This document shows positions 24,441-35,735 of a stretch of DNA of 64,000 bases, one piece after another. Numbering within the stretch: the first letter of the stretch is position 1; each line of letters opens with the position of its first letter. This stretch comes from Ignelater luminosus (taxonomy: Eukaryota > Arthropoda > Insecta > Coleoptera > Elateridae), in the NCBI GenBank assembly GCA_011009095.1, contig VTPC01000639.1, forward strand, positions 1 through 64,000, given 5' to 3'. The position numbers and the translations under genes were made by a program. Below the pieces are notes generated by a model. It was not told the DNA's origin. It made no database searches and saw only the letters and a program-made list of their open reading frames with translations.

Positions 24441-24987
24441 TTTAAATGGCACTACCCCATGTGTGATATCATTTTAAAGGGTATAAAATTCTCAATCTTT
24501 TACATCAAAGAAAGTTACAATCGGCCTAGCCGTTCGTGAATTACAGCCAAAAATGTATTAAATTTAATCAATACGTTTCTGTCTCTAGTTCACGAACGGC
24601 TGCGCTGATTTTATTTTTATTTGATGTAAAAGATTGAAAATTCTATAATCTTTAAAATATGACACATGAGGTAGTGCCATTTAAGATTCTGGGAAATTTT
24701 CACCATCCCCCCAACCACTCCAACCCCAAAATTTTAAACGGCACTACCCCATGTGTGATATATCATTTTAAACGGTGTAAAACTCTCAATCTTTTACATC
24801 AAAGAAAATTAAAATCGGTCCTGCCGTTCGTGAACTAGAGATAGAAATGTATTGATTAAATTAAATACATTTTTATCTCTAGTTCCCAAACGTGTGGGCT
24901 GATTTTGATTTTCTTTGATGTAAAAGATTGAAAATCTTATACCCTTTAAAATGATGTATCACACATGGGGTAGTGCCATTTAAAATT
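24441..24987. repeat. Two tandem hairpins of ~250 bp each
   Basis: Hairpin 1 (24441-24683) and hairpin 2 (24732-24987) each begin near GGCACTACCCCATGTGTGAT and end with its complement. Each contains CAATCTTTTACATCAAAGAA and, inverted, its partner. The linker 24684-24731 repeats the pyrimidine-rich segment found before hairpin 1 (24394-24437), so a unit of about 295 bp, linker plus hairpin, has been duplicated head to tail. Confidence 0.8.
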
Positions 24988-25151
24988 TTGGGGAAGGGGT
25001 GGCTGGGGAGAGGGTGAAAGTTTCCCAACTGATTAGAGTAGGTTATTAAATCTCCCCCTCCAAAACAGAAGCGACGCGTTTTAACGATTTTTGATAATTT
25101 TAACTAATTAAAGAGTTATTAAAGGTGGGAAGTTTTAAAATGATCACTTTG

Positions 25152-25219
25152 TATATCTTGAGGTAGTGTTAAAGGAATGGAAGAGATTCTGCCATCAAAT
25201 GGGATTCCAATCAACAACC
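25152..25219. repeat. Inverted copy of the LINE flank inside the insertion
   Basis: These 68 bp are the reverse complement, with a handful of differences, of 24207-24274, which is the LINE sequence directly left of the insertion. The copy begins exactly at the internal element end (25151) and stops where a second partial terminus starts (25220). Confidence 0.85.
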
Positions 25220-25314
25220 CTCTAAAACAAAAGCGACGCATCTCAGCGATTTTTGATAATTGTACTAATTAGAGAGTTATTCAAGGTGGGAAGTTTTAAA
25301 ATGATTACCCTGTA

Positions 25315-26080
25315 TATTGAAAAAAACGGGATACAAGCAGCAATCTTGCCTGAGTCCTTTGTTGGTATTGATGGGTTCCGAAATGTAAGCACCTTTTTTT
25401 TACATATGTCTTGTTTTTATTATATAATTCTTTAATGTTTGTTCGCTTACTCCCACCGCTTTTAATGCCGTCCAGAGTTTATGTCTAGGAACACTATCGT
25501 ATGCCTTTTTTATGTCAATAAATGTGATGAGAGTTTCTTCGTTTTTTCTTGTTCTTTTCTCAAGCATCGTGAACAAGCTATCGATACATGACCTTCCTGG
25601 AGTAAACCCATTTTGGTCTTCTTAGATGGCGTTTCCAATTTCTTCTCTCAACCTGTTGTTGAGTATTTTAGCCCATAGTCTGCATAATGTGCTTGTAACC
25701 GATAATCCTCTATGATTATTTAGATCTTTGCAATTTCTCTTTTTATACAGCGATGAGATGTATCTCATCTTCCACTCTTCATGGACTTTATATTGCTTTA
25801 TAAATTCATTCATAAGTTGTCTTATCCGTTCTGTTAATGCCCTACTATCATTTCTTATCGACTCTATCATTATATCCCCTGGTCCTGGTAATCTACCAGT
25901 TTTCATCTTCTTTATACAATATATTTGTATTTCTTCCAATTCGAGAGTAGTAACTTCGGTATCTTCGCATTCAATAGTGGATTCGTCCTTCGCAAGAATG
26001 AATTAATTTCGGTCTTCAGTAAGTAGTCTCTCATAGTATTTTCGCCACTCTTCAAGTGTCGTTCAAGTCTTCAGACTTTC
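25315..26080 (-). pseudogene. LINE reverse transcriptase, upstream half
   Basis: Minus-strand reading from about 26080: EWRKYYERLLTEDRN-like residues, then the frame 25939-25622 with EEIQIYCIKKMKTGRLPGPG, HEEWKMRYISSLYKKRNCKD and NHRGLSVTSTLCRLWAKILN. These are the standard fingers and palm blocks (KxxKxxGPD, PxxWkxxxIxPLYKKGd, NYRGIsl...). Below 25620 follow the FTPGRSC and TFIDIKKAYDSVPR blocks (motif A) and finally GLRQDCCLYPVFFNIY, where the foldback element interrupts it. The piece continues in frame at 24274. The 5' part (endonuclease) is missing, as is usual for 5'-truncated LINE copies. Confidence 0.85.
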
Positions 26081-29000
26081 TTCCTTTTCGAAAAACCAGA
26101 AATATTAAAACAAACAATAGAAAGATGGTCCGAAATGGGATCCCTGGTGCGTATGAGTTAATCTATTTTGTAGTATAACCAAAGGAATCCTCATTGCTTC
26201 GAGTTTGCCTACATTAGAATCACTTTGTCAAATTTTTGCTAAATTCAGTTCATCTACTTGAATTCATTTGTCGATTGTTTTTCCAAATAATGGTTGTAAG
26301 ATACCAAATTTGTTTCTACTGATCAACATATAGCAAATGTAGTGCTTTTTGATATCCATCTGAATGTTTGTTAGAGTAGGATTTGTTCCGACTTAAAATA
26401 TGGTCTAAGAATGGTAAGGTAAGTTAAGTTAGATCTTTTGCAAAGTTTGCTGATAAATACATTTTTATTACGGATTGTAATTTACGCATCTAAGTACTTG
26501 AAGTTTTGAATAAATTCACTTTAGGGAAATTCCATCAAATTATCTATAAATAAACATTAATCATCTGCACGTAATTTGTTTAAGGTTTAAATTTAATGCG
26601 ATACGTGATGACTGAGATTTATTTATAGTACTAAAAGCATGTGAAGTTTAAGTCAAATCTTTCTGTGAACCCTGACATTTTTTACTTTTTAAGTTACCCT
26701 TAAAAGAAACCATTCTTATTATTTTTAGATGACCGTTTAAATGTCAGTATTGATTGTTCTTATAAGAGTTGGTTCTAAATTTCAATTTTTTTGTCACATA
26801 AACAAGCCTATTTGATAAATGTATCTTTTTTTTCCATTTTCTAACGAAATGTCTAAATTTAAACTAGAACTATTCTAAACATTTTGAAATTAAACCTTTG
26901 TCATCCTAAATGACCAATGTAAAAAGTGTACTTTCTATACAGAAAACGTCTCTTGAAATTTTCATGTCATAACTAAACCCTAGCTTTCAACATTTTTCAG
27001 GGTATCAGTAAAATTTCTTTTCTATGGATGACAGCCCAATGTAATATTGCAAGTAGCTTGCATGGTACGTTTAATAAGATTGATTATTTCTTTAAGCTAA
27101 AAAGTCATTTGTGAAGTAATGACTAAAGTAAAATTAAAGAATGTTTAAATAATACCAAAGCTAAAATCGATTTAGACGATTTCAGATAATTGAAGAATTT
27201 TCTGTTTTATTGGTTATGGTCTTTGTTTTGTGTTTTAAAAGTAATTATGTGAATATTTTGCTGAATTTCAGCAGTGAATTTTTTTTCTTAGAAGTTAACA
27301 TTTTTTAAAAGTAATTGTTGAAAGAAACCTCAAATACTTTTATTTGGGTTCAATATAATAAAATTGTTATTTCTCGTACATAATGATTTCATTACATCCC
27401 GAAGATGTTTTACAGATCATTAGAAAATTTAATTGTTTCAAATTTTTTAATTCTTAAAATAGTTAGTTTAGGATGTGAAGTTATTTATTATTGTTACTGG
27501 CTTAATTGTTTCTCTTGGTGCTAACCGTATACATAATCAGGAACTAAATTTATAAAATCAAAATTGAAAAATTATTTGAATTCTGTAGGATCTTTGAATA
27601 ATTATTATAATACTCTTCAAAGTATTGACCGGATACCAGATTTATAATAAACAGGAAGACAAACTTTTTAAAATTAGTTTTTGTTCGGTACATAATTATT
27701 TAATCCGATGTTTCCTTTCAAAAAAGTAAATATCAAATATGAACTTATAAAACGTGTTATTTTTTTGTTGTTTTAATAGCCACTGTAACAGTTTTAGAAC
27801 CTTATTTTTATTATAAAAGTGAATTACCAAGATTATCAGTTTTTGTAGCATAACCTCTTCATAAACAGAATCTTGCAAATCCGCGTTTATTTAACAAAAG
27901 AGTCTAAACATTCAAGCATCCTTAATTTCTGACCTTGAGAAGCTCTTTCCTAAACCCCACTTGCTAGATAATGCATCGTTTGAGAGTAAAATCGAATTTT
28001 AGAAGTCACGCAATACCAAGCCTTCATTTAAGAATCCTTGTTTACCTGGGTTTGGAAAATTCGCTTTTATTCGAAAACTCGTGTTATAAAAAATCACAGG
28101 CGGAATCTACTTCGTTAAATTGTTTGTAAATATAAAAAGCAGAATGATTATATTTCTTGACAATGGCGTAACATGCATTCTCGGAAAAAGCTTGAACCCA
28201 TCACCCTACATCTTTCATTTTGAAGAATGCCCTAGATTGAAAACCATGTAAGAATTCTATTTTACTACCACACATGCTTTCCAAGATACTAGTAGAACAA
28301 GAAATCTTAAATTTCGATATTGCAGGACTTCGGGATTTTTATTTTACTCGGTGCATCTTGTGAAAACAAAGCTACAAGACACCATTTGTCCCTACAGTAA
28401 CCGCAGATTCCAAAAACGAAGTAGTGTTTTTCCTGCAAACCCTTTTGATCTCAATTTATCATTTAGGAATGGAAGTACAATACAAACTGAGCGTTACTTC
28501 AGAGTTGAACTTGTTCTTCTTTAAGTTTTTTTTAAAGCGTCAAGAAATAACTTATGGGCAAGCACAACGACCGACGAACTCGGTTTGTTCAACAAACACT
28601 GAGTTTTCCAGATCTGTACCAGCATGGAAAATACCTCGATAAGGTTGAGGCTGGTTTGTTTGCTTCTTCTTTGCTGGATAACAAAAAAGACAATGGCAAC
28701 AAAACAGCAACAAGACAAATTAAAAAATTCTGTGTAAATTTAAGGATATTGTGTGATTTGAAAGAAGGGTTGGTATAGTTTGATAGGGTAGGCGTGTGTT
28801 ATTTGGTTACCAAAGTTATGGGGGGAAAGGTTAAGATTAGAAGTAACAAGAAAACGAACAAAAGTTACGCACATGGAAGAAAGGCCTGGCATTTTAAAGA
28901 AAGTTATATGGTGTCTTCAGCAGTTACCACATTTGAGCTGATGGTAGTTTTATGGAATGTATATAACCTGACAGTCAGAAGCAGGGTGGTGAAACTTCAA

Positions 29001-30594
29001 ACACTTTTCATACTGAACCAGCTAAAACAGAGACGTGACGGTTTAGAGGTGTGCCTGTAATTCATATTTTGCCATAAAACGCGTTAGTAACATCTTAAAA
29101 GTGATGGCCACTCGAATGTTGTAGTTTTCTAAAGCAAACGCACCAAAACGGACAGCCTTGACGTTGTCGATAAAGATGTCAGAATTGATTACGCAGAAAA
29201 ATTTGTTTGAGCTTGGGAAAATTTGGACATTGGAAGTACGATTAGTTGAAAACGATTGAGTGTGACAACCAAAGAAATGTAGACAGTACCGTTTATACAA
29301 GCGGTCACTTCTGCAACTCATAAATCGGGACTTCTGCGGAACAGCACAGACATTACTTTGAGTCTTTTGGAATTTCTGAAGCCTTGAAATCGGGGAACTA
29401 TGACCTTGACTATTGAGAGCGAAATGGCTCCGAAGAAGTTGGAAGTTTGATAGGTGGATGGTGAAAGTTTAATTTGGGCAGGTTTGGATTTTTGAGGACT
29501 TGAATACAAAGGACAAACGAAAGGCGTTTTTGTCCAAGAACATTTAAGGTAACCACTAAGATAAGGAAAATGAGAATGATGATGATAACTAATTGCTTAC
29601 ATTTTTGTTGAAATCTATATTGTTTATAAAAAAACAAAAAAGTAAATACATGTCTGTTTCTTGCTTAAGCCTAGTATGATTTCTGAAAAAACAAGAACAC
29701 TACCTACAGTAATTTTTCTGATAAGTAATTCGAGATATTTTGCCGACATCGTGTATATTCGTACTAATTGTGTTATTATGAGTTTTTGATATCTGAAATA
29801 CATAAGTATCGAAGTACATAGTAGTATTCGTATTCGATCAGATGCTGTAAAATTTTAAGTGTAATTAGATCCGAATAACTTAAAAGAATGGTTGGCGCTT
29901 TTTAAAACATATAGGTTAAGATAACTTTTAAATATTCATTCAGTCTTTCTTCACACCAAATCAAGTTCAATATATTTTCTATCTCAAAATTGATTATCAC
30001 CACTTTTCTGGAATTATGTACAATTTCTACAATCGTTGTAAAAAATCTGTACCCTATTAGTTAATTTGATTTCTAGAATTAATTTACTTTGGATAGGTAC
30101 TGCAGTTATGTAGTAACTTTTGCTATTTTTTATAACATAAAAATAGAATTTTATACTATCACAGTTGTATAAATTTATATTATGAGTCACAGTTGTATAA
30201 AGTACATTAGACTTTATACTTCTTCATTAACCACCCGTACTTGCTTGAAATAAATAAAAGTTAATGCACCAAAATGTCCACAGTACTCTAAAACTACAAT
30301 AAGCAAAAAAGTCAAACAAAATTTAAATAAATTAATTTCAAACTTTAAGACCATTAAAATTTTAAACAAAAACAATGTCATCGCCCTTTTGTCGTGACAG
30401 CATTCAATATCAAAAAATAATGCGACGCATGCCCGACAACCGTCTCGACGCAAGGGTTTTACCTAATAATTCTATAAGTTGACGTGTTCCATAATTTAAC
30501 ATTAAAGGTCATAGTTATTCATTAATATAAAACATTTTTTTATTTACACTTCCTAATCAGCCAAAAAAAACATTCTTTAGTAATAATAATAAAG
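26081..30594. other. Long AT-rich stretch; unassigned open frames at 28.4-29.6 kb
   Basis: Nothing is recognised from 26081 to 28400. From about 28420 to 29640 the sequence is less AT-rich and holds several open frames on both strands (28554-28778 +, 28794-29060 +, 29043-29321 -, 29410-29637 -). Their translations match no family I know and neither strand gives a continuous reading. This part may be a decayed element without legible ends. Confidence 0.5.
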
Positions 30595-31270
30595 AGCACA
30601 TTTTTCGTAACAAGATTTATCCCTAGATAACCGCTCGCACTTTGATAAACGGTCCCAACTGATTGAAAATCCTACTTTCTGATAGCAACTGAGGTCCATC
30701 AGTTGGCCAAACCGTAAATCTCTGCGGACAGGGCGTCAAGCTGGGGTGGCATCCCGACGCAACCCGTCATGAAGAGGGGCTAATGGTGTTGGATTATTTA
30801 ACAGCTATACATCTCTGCGCGATGGATAACCACTGTTTGAAGTCTCGCGAGATTTCAAATCCCTCGATGATCAAACAATCCGAAGGGATTCTAGTTTTCT
30901 TTTCAACTATACGAAAACCAAAATACGATGACAATGATGTTAAAAACGATTTTACTAAAAAACTACGTCTCCTTTAATATTGAAAATATGCTTTTTGAGT
31001 TAACTAGATCTAGGAAGGATGAAAATTCCGTGAGCGTTTGATATATAACAGTAAAAACAAAGGAATTTAATATTCGAAAGCATCCCTCTGATGGCAGCAT
31101 TTCGCAAGACATCAAGAGTAAACGTCGAGTCGTTGAATCAATTGAATCCTCATAAAGTGGATCGAGCACAGGCCGTCCCAGACTACGCTGGTAGGATAGA
31201 AAAGAGGTCGGGGGGTTGCCAGGAGATCGCAGTATCCATGCAGAGGGCGAGGCTACGCTCAATAACGCGA
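30595..31270. other. G+C-richer non-coding islands just upstream of the otp exon
   Basis: Two patches stand out. One at about 30640-30850 reaches roughly two thirds G+C near 30721-30780 by eye. The other at about 31080-31265 reaches about 60 percent near 31201-31260. They lie 200-850 bp before the splice acceptor of the otp exon. Open frames cover the second patch on both strands (31091-31408 +, 31262-30963 -), but neither encodes the missing homeodomain part. No inverted-repeat ends were seen. Conserved intronic regulatory DNA, an untranslated alternative exon and an unrecognised repeat remain possible. Confidence 0.3.
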
Positions 31271-31475
31271 CCTTTAACTTTTGTTCAATTTACCTTTTTT
31301 TTTTCGGCAAGATTGCAAGCTAACTTACAACTTTTTTCCAACTGGATGAATTTTATATTGTATTATTATTGCATGAGAGAATATTGTAAATTTAATATTT
31401 TAATTTAAATCGTATTAGAGTTTAAATCTATTAAATTATAATTATGATAAAGGATTAATTAATTTATTGTTTTAG

Positions 31476-31662
31476 GTTTGGTTTCAAAACAGACGAGCTA
31501 AATGGAAAAAAAGGAAGAAGACCACAAATGTTTTTCGTACACCAGGAGCACTATTACCTTCTCACGGTCTTCCACCATTTGGTGCAATGGGTGATGGAAT
31601 ATGTGGCTCCGGAATGTTTGGTTCGTCGGATTCTAGATGGGGAGTTGCTAGTATGGCAACCG
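31476..31662 (+). CDS. otp: Internal exon of Orthopedia homeobox gene (homeodomain helix 3 and following)
   Basis: Orthopedia is a paired-type homeodomain transcription factor of the nucleus, known from neural and neuroendocrine development across animals. The exon encodes [14 protein letters not shown], homeodomain positions 47-60, with Gln50 and Asn51, the DNA-contacting residues of recognition helix 3. Directly after it comes [17 protein letters not shown], the segment that identifies Otp among paired-class proteins, and later [12 protein letters not shown], comparable to the RWAAAAM region of vertebrate OTP. The 5' boundary follows a pyrimidine-rich tract ending TTTTAG (31475). An intron between homeodomain codons 46 and 47 is the classic position in this class. 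The 3' boundary is CCG|GTAAGT at 31662/31663, phase 1. The 62 codons have no stop. The upstream homeodomain exon and downstream exons were not found in the window. Confidence 0.95.
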
Positions 31663-32729
31663 GTAAGTAATTTGAGTTTGTCAAACTTTTAAAATATGAG
31701 TTACAAAAAGTTTACCCTTTTTAAAGAGGTTATTAATTTAATTGATAACAGATTTTGTCCTCTGTAATCAACTTGAGTCATTTTAAGTAATCATCAAGAC
31801 AAATTGATATTACCCTCATCAAATATCGGTTGTCAATCTGATAGCAAAAATTCGTTTAGAATACAGAAGAGGTATTCTGTAATAATTGAAAAGGAAGAGT
31901 TCTAAAAAATGCTTTCTGTACTTTTACATCGAATCTCTTACGAATTCATGTTTTTAAATTCCGGGTAGATTAACTTTCATTTACTTTTTGTTTGAGCATT
32001 TAAAGTGAAAAAAGTTCCGAAAGTTAAACGTAAATACATCTTTGTCGATAAGATTCAATAACAAAGAGAAAATCCCTTGAATTGTGTTAATATTCTTTTA
32101 GTTTATAGGAGTTTTAAATTTATAAGAGTCTTGCGTTTGAGTTTCATTTTATATAATGTATCCCACTCAAAAGAGTTATAAAACAAAGCATCTTTTAGGT
32201 ATTGATTGAAGTCAAAAGCTTGTCATTTCTCTCCTCTTATTAATTATTATCAATTTACGTTCTAATGGGCAATACCGTCTTTTTCATCAATCGACTCTCA
32301 TTGCACTCATCATTTATAATATAAAATTGAGAGTATCCATATCGAGTAAATCGGTTCAAAGATGCTTAATCGGTGACTGTAAAGAATTGTACACAATTCA
32401 TCTGAACTATGCGCCGTAACGAACGAATAATTCTTCCTACAGATTTCCCCTTATTTATTGATGTAACATAAGGAGAGACCAAAGACTTACAAATTATGAC
32501 AAAATCAAGATCAAGATTTTTCTCGGTTTTCCATAATATTAACTTCATCATCAATTTAATTTTTCTTTTCAAGCGTTTAGGTTTTCCGATTTAAGTACCC
32601 GGTTAGATCTTCCATGTCAGTTTCTGTGAGAACTTATTCTTTAAGGAATTCGAAGTCAAAGGAGTTAGAAGATATCTACAGAAATCTGCCAAGAGGTACT
32701 AATTGGTGTTTCTAAATGCTTTGTTTTAG
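31663..32729. other. Intron sequence downstream of the otp exon
   Basis: Starts with a consensus donor, GTAAGTAAT. The rest is AT-rich with no further exon or element end recognised before the LINE tail at 32730. Confidence 0.7.
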
Positions 32730-33530
32730 ATAACTAAATGCTGTATACCTACTCTCCTTCGCTAAACCTCTCTGTCTTGAACCATATCTTCATCTAGGAC
32801 TCTATCTGCCATCGCTGTTTTAATTGATTCATTCCAAGATCTTCTAGGGCGACCGTACTTTCTTTTCCTTGATGCAGTTCATGTATTCTCCTCCATTTTC
32901 ATTAAGTGACCAAACCATTTCAGATTCCTGCGTTCACTTCTACATATTACTGTTTCTGTTGCTTCCATTCAGTCTCTAATTTCAGTGTTTGTTTTTCTTT
33001 CTAATCTAGATACTCTTGCACTTCGTCTAAGATAATCCATTTCTACGGCCTGTAGTCTTCTTTTCATTTCTGTATTAATTGTCCACACCTCACAGCTATA
33101 GAAGAGCACTGATTCCACCATAATTTGTCCTATCCCTTTCTATTTTCTTTTTGGATATGTTCTTGTCCCACCATAAAAAGTTAAGGCTACCTATAACTTT
33201 TTGCTGCTTTCTTGTATCCTATGTTTAATTTTCTTTTCACTCAACCCATTTGTATTGATTATAGCACCAAGATATTTAAATTTCTATACTTGTTATACCA
33301 CAGTCTCTTCGTTAAGTAAGACTTTAAATCGCTCATTACCATTTACTACTAGATACCCTGTCCTTTTAAAACTAATCTGCACTCTCCACCTCCCGCATTC
33401 GTCTTTCATAATTTCCTTCATTAAAAAATTTTTTTAGAGAGACCTACGTTTGATATATTTACGTTTTTGCTTAGTTTCTGAAGGTCAACTTCTCTTTAGG
33501 CAGCTTAAGCCTGTGCTTGGCACTTTTATA
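32730..33530 (-). pseudogene. 3' part of a LINE reverse transcriptase
   Basis: Minus-strand blocks from 33430 downward: MKEIMKDECGRWRVQISFKR, GYLVVNGNERFKVLLNEET, FKYLGAIINTNG, SCEVWTINTEMKRRLQAVEM, DYLRRSARVSRLERKTN, LKWFGHLMKMEE and RKYGRPRRSWNESIKTAM. This is the thumb and C-terminal tail of the same CR1/RTE-like LINE type as the copy at 23.4-26.1 kb, with which it shares order and wording. The palm with the FADD box is absent, so the copy is 5'-truncated. There are several stops and frame changes. It lies in the otp intron, opposite to the gene's direction. Confidence 0.8.
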
Positions 33531-34804
33531 ATTTTAGAATTATCTTCAAGACTTTTCTAGCTAGATGTTGTATATCTGTGGACTCAGCGATTCAATTTCT
33601 TTGAATAGATTTGTTTATGATGTTTCAAGTCTACCTACTAGATACCACCCCTAATAGTTGAGGTTGGTCTTTCGAGCCTAAAGAAGAATCCTACACCTCT
33701 GAATTAATAAACTAACCGAGAAAAAGGAAAACAGCCTGTTTCGTTTGATTTAAGTTATTATACTGAAGGCAAAATAAAAAGTTCCGCTGAATTCAATCTA
33801 TTGTACCGTAAGATGTAGAGACATTTCAAACAGAATTTTCCACTTTGGGATTTAGTTACCGCATCACAAAAAGTGGAGAGGTACCGAGAAAAAATCTTAC
33901 AGCGCTGGATTTAAGACGAAAAGAATGCGTGTTTCTTAATATTGTATACCGGATCGCAAAAAGACAGAAAAGAATCCCGTATCACTGAATTTAGCGTAAG
34001 GTATCACAAAAGGCAAAAAACTTTAAAAAGCAATTTTATACCTCTGGAAACTCCTGCCTACAACCAAAAAAACACAAGAAGAAGAAACTAATGTCTAAAT
34101 CTACGATCACGACTTCACAAAACCACTATTGCAAATATTTTAGATTCTCAACTACATCGATCACGTTTAAAACAAAGCAGCTGTAGCATTTCTTCTGGTA
34201 AGAAAGGTGCCGAGATTCGGAATCGAAATTCGAAAAAAAAACAATTCTGTTTTCAAGTTATTAGTGCTAGAGCAGCCGGGACACATCGTCCACAGTTCAA
34301 GATTCTAGACAGTCTTCTTGAAACCAGCATCTGCGCCGACAGAACTAGAGCTATCTACTAGTTATGTACTTGCCATAAGAAACGGCGGTGTATTCTATTT
34401 CTGCTACCACCAACCACCTCTACATTATTGCTACCCTAAAGGAAAAGACTAAAGCGACAACCCTGACAAAGAGTCAAGTAGTCATCAACACCTACAACAA
34501 ATTAACAACCATATCAACTAGCACAGCTAATTTTCTTATTATTTTATATTTTGGCTTTTTGTTTGATCGACGAATGTTTCTTCAGGACTATCGTATGATT
34601 CACAGGTTAAATAACTTATCGTACCGGACAACAGGAAAGAATGATTTTCGTCTTTTAATATCACAATAAATGACGTTAGTTATTGTACTACTCAGTCAAC
34701 AAACTCAGAATTAAAATTGAAAGTTCTTATTTAAATCAATCTTCTTTAGTCTGCAGACAATTTTCACATTGTTTACACCAGGTTGTAACACATCCACTAC
34801 TATA
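33531..34804. other. No gene recognised; weak internal repetition
   Basis: Between about 33780 and 34030 related words recur: CATCACAAAAAG, CGGATCGCAAAAAG and GTATCACAAAAGG, each after an ACCG-like or GTAAG-like word and spaced roughly 60-120 bp. This may be an old tandem repeat. The frame at 34388-34669 is not recognisable. Confidence 0.4.
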
Positions 34805-34808
34805 CTAG

Positions 34809-35731
34809 CCCTTATCCGGTCAAGGTGGGTCCAATGGACCCAGCGTCCATTTTGCTTTGTCATATTTTCTAAAATATTCATCTTAGGGTAATGAGCGCTT
34901 ATGACTTCTAAGAATACCTTACGTAGAGTGTTATCATTAGTCAAATATTTTAATTTACATTTAGTAGATGAAAAAAAGTTTCAAAAGTTGATTATTACAT
35001 AAGCGGGCAAGGTGGGTCCATTGGACCCTTCTTGCACTTCTATTAATACCAAACAATTCTCTGTAAATTATGTTTATCTTTTGTTGTTGTAAGTTTCAAA
35101 TGACAATATTAGTGGTAATTACGGGGGTTTATGGTTTTATGAATATTGTAGAATACAAAATAATGAAATCGACTGAATTGATATTTTTTAAATGTCAATG
35201 TACTGAAATACAAAAATAAACTGACCCCTTATAAAAATTGCAAATGTTGAGAGTTTTTAAAATAATTTTGAAAAGGTCTTTTGTATGTCTGGTAGTATCA
35301 AATACAAATGCAAGGCTAATTGATATATTTTTTTATTGGGCCTCTGCTGTCCTTTTAGGTAAATTACGTTATATTCTTGGGTTGTAAAAGTTTTAAAGAA
35401 GACATGAATTTATCAAAAATCACGTACAAGCTATAAAATATATAACTGTAGAAAAATTATACAGAAGTGAAGAATACCCAATACAATAATATGGTGTTTG
35501 AGTTTCTGATGCCTTTCTAGGTAAATTAGGTTATACGATTTTGCAGAATTATATCGAACCAGGGAAGACATTTACTTCTAGTCATCTTAAATAATAAAAT
35601 TTTTATCTTATTTAATTGCCTGTGTATGCAATACTAACAAAAAGTACCACACAAACTTTTTAATGAAAAGGCGGGTCCACTGGGCCCACCTTGCCCGGTA
35701 ACGTAACTAAAATACGCTGCACGAATAAGGG
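34809..35731. mobile_element. 923-bp element with CCCTTAT ends and GGGTCCA palindromes
   Basis: The left end CCCTTATCCG (34809-34818) matches the complement of the right end, CCCTTATTCG (35722-35731), with one mismatch. Both are flanked by CTAG (34805-34808, 35732-35735). Just inside the left end lies the palindrome GGGTCCAATGGACCC (34827-34841). A second, GGGTCCATTGGACCC, lies at 35014-35028, and a third degenerate one, GGGTCCACTGGGCCC, at 35673-35687. Each is accompanied by AAGGTGG or CCACCTT. CCC-type termini recall piggyBac-like elements, but those use TTAA targets, so the assignment is open. A direct repeat of AGGTAAATTA occurs near 35359 and 35520. There is no open frame, so it is non-autonomous. 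Confidence 0.65.
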
Positions 35732-35735
35732 CTAG

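Larger units (their letters stand above)
24275..25312. mobile_element. Foldback-type element inserted in the LINE, with captured flank
   Basis: The left end CAGGGTGATCATTTTAAAAC starts at 24275 and the right end finishes at 25312 with the complement of CAGGGTAATCATTTTAAAAC. TA flanks both (24273-24274 and 25313-25314). Removing the insert and one TA joins the LINE frame exactly between NIY and LEVV. The interior is almost entirely self-complementary: outer arms 24275-24440 and 24988-25151, and two successive hairpins between them. A further end repeat at 25220-25312 follows a 68-bp inverted copy of the LINE flank (25152-25219). There is no open frame. TA targets suggest mobilisation by a Tc1/mariner-type transposase, but that is inference. 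Confidence 0.85.

Noticed and set aside
25728-26006. 92-codon open frame on the + strand
   Set aside because: Antisense of the LINE fingers region on the minus strand.
31091-31408. Upstream homeodomain exon of otp
   Set aside because: Open on the + strand, but the translation has no homeodomain residues and no suitable donor with phase 0 was seen.
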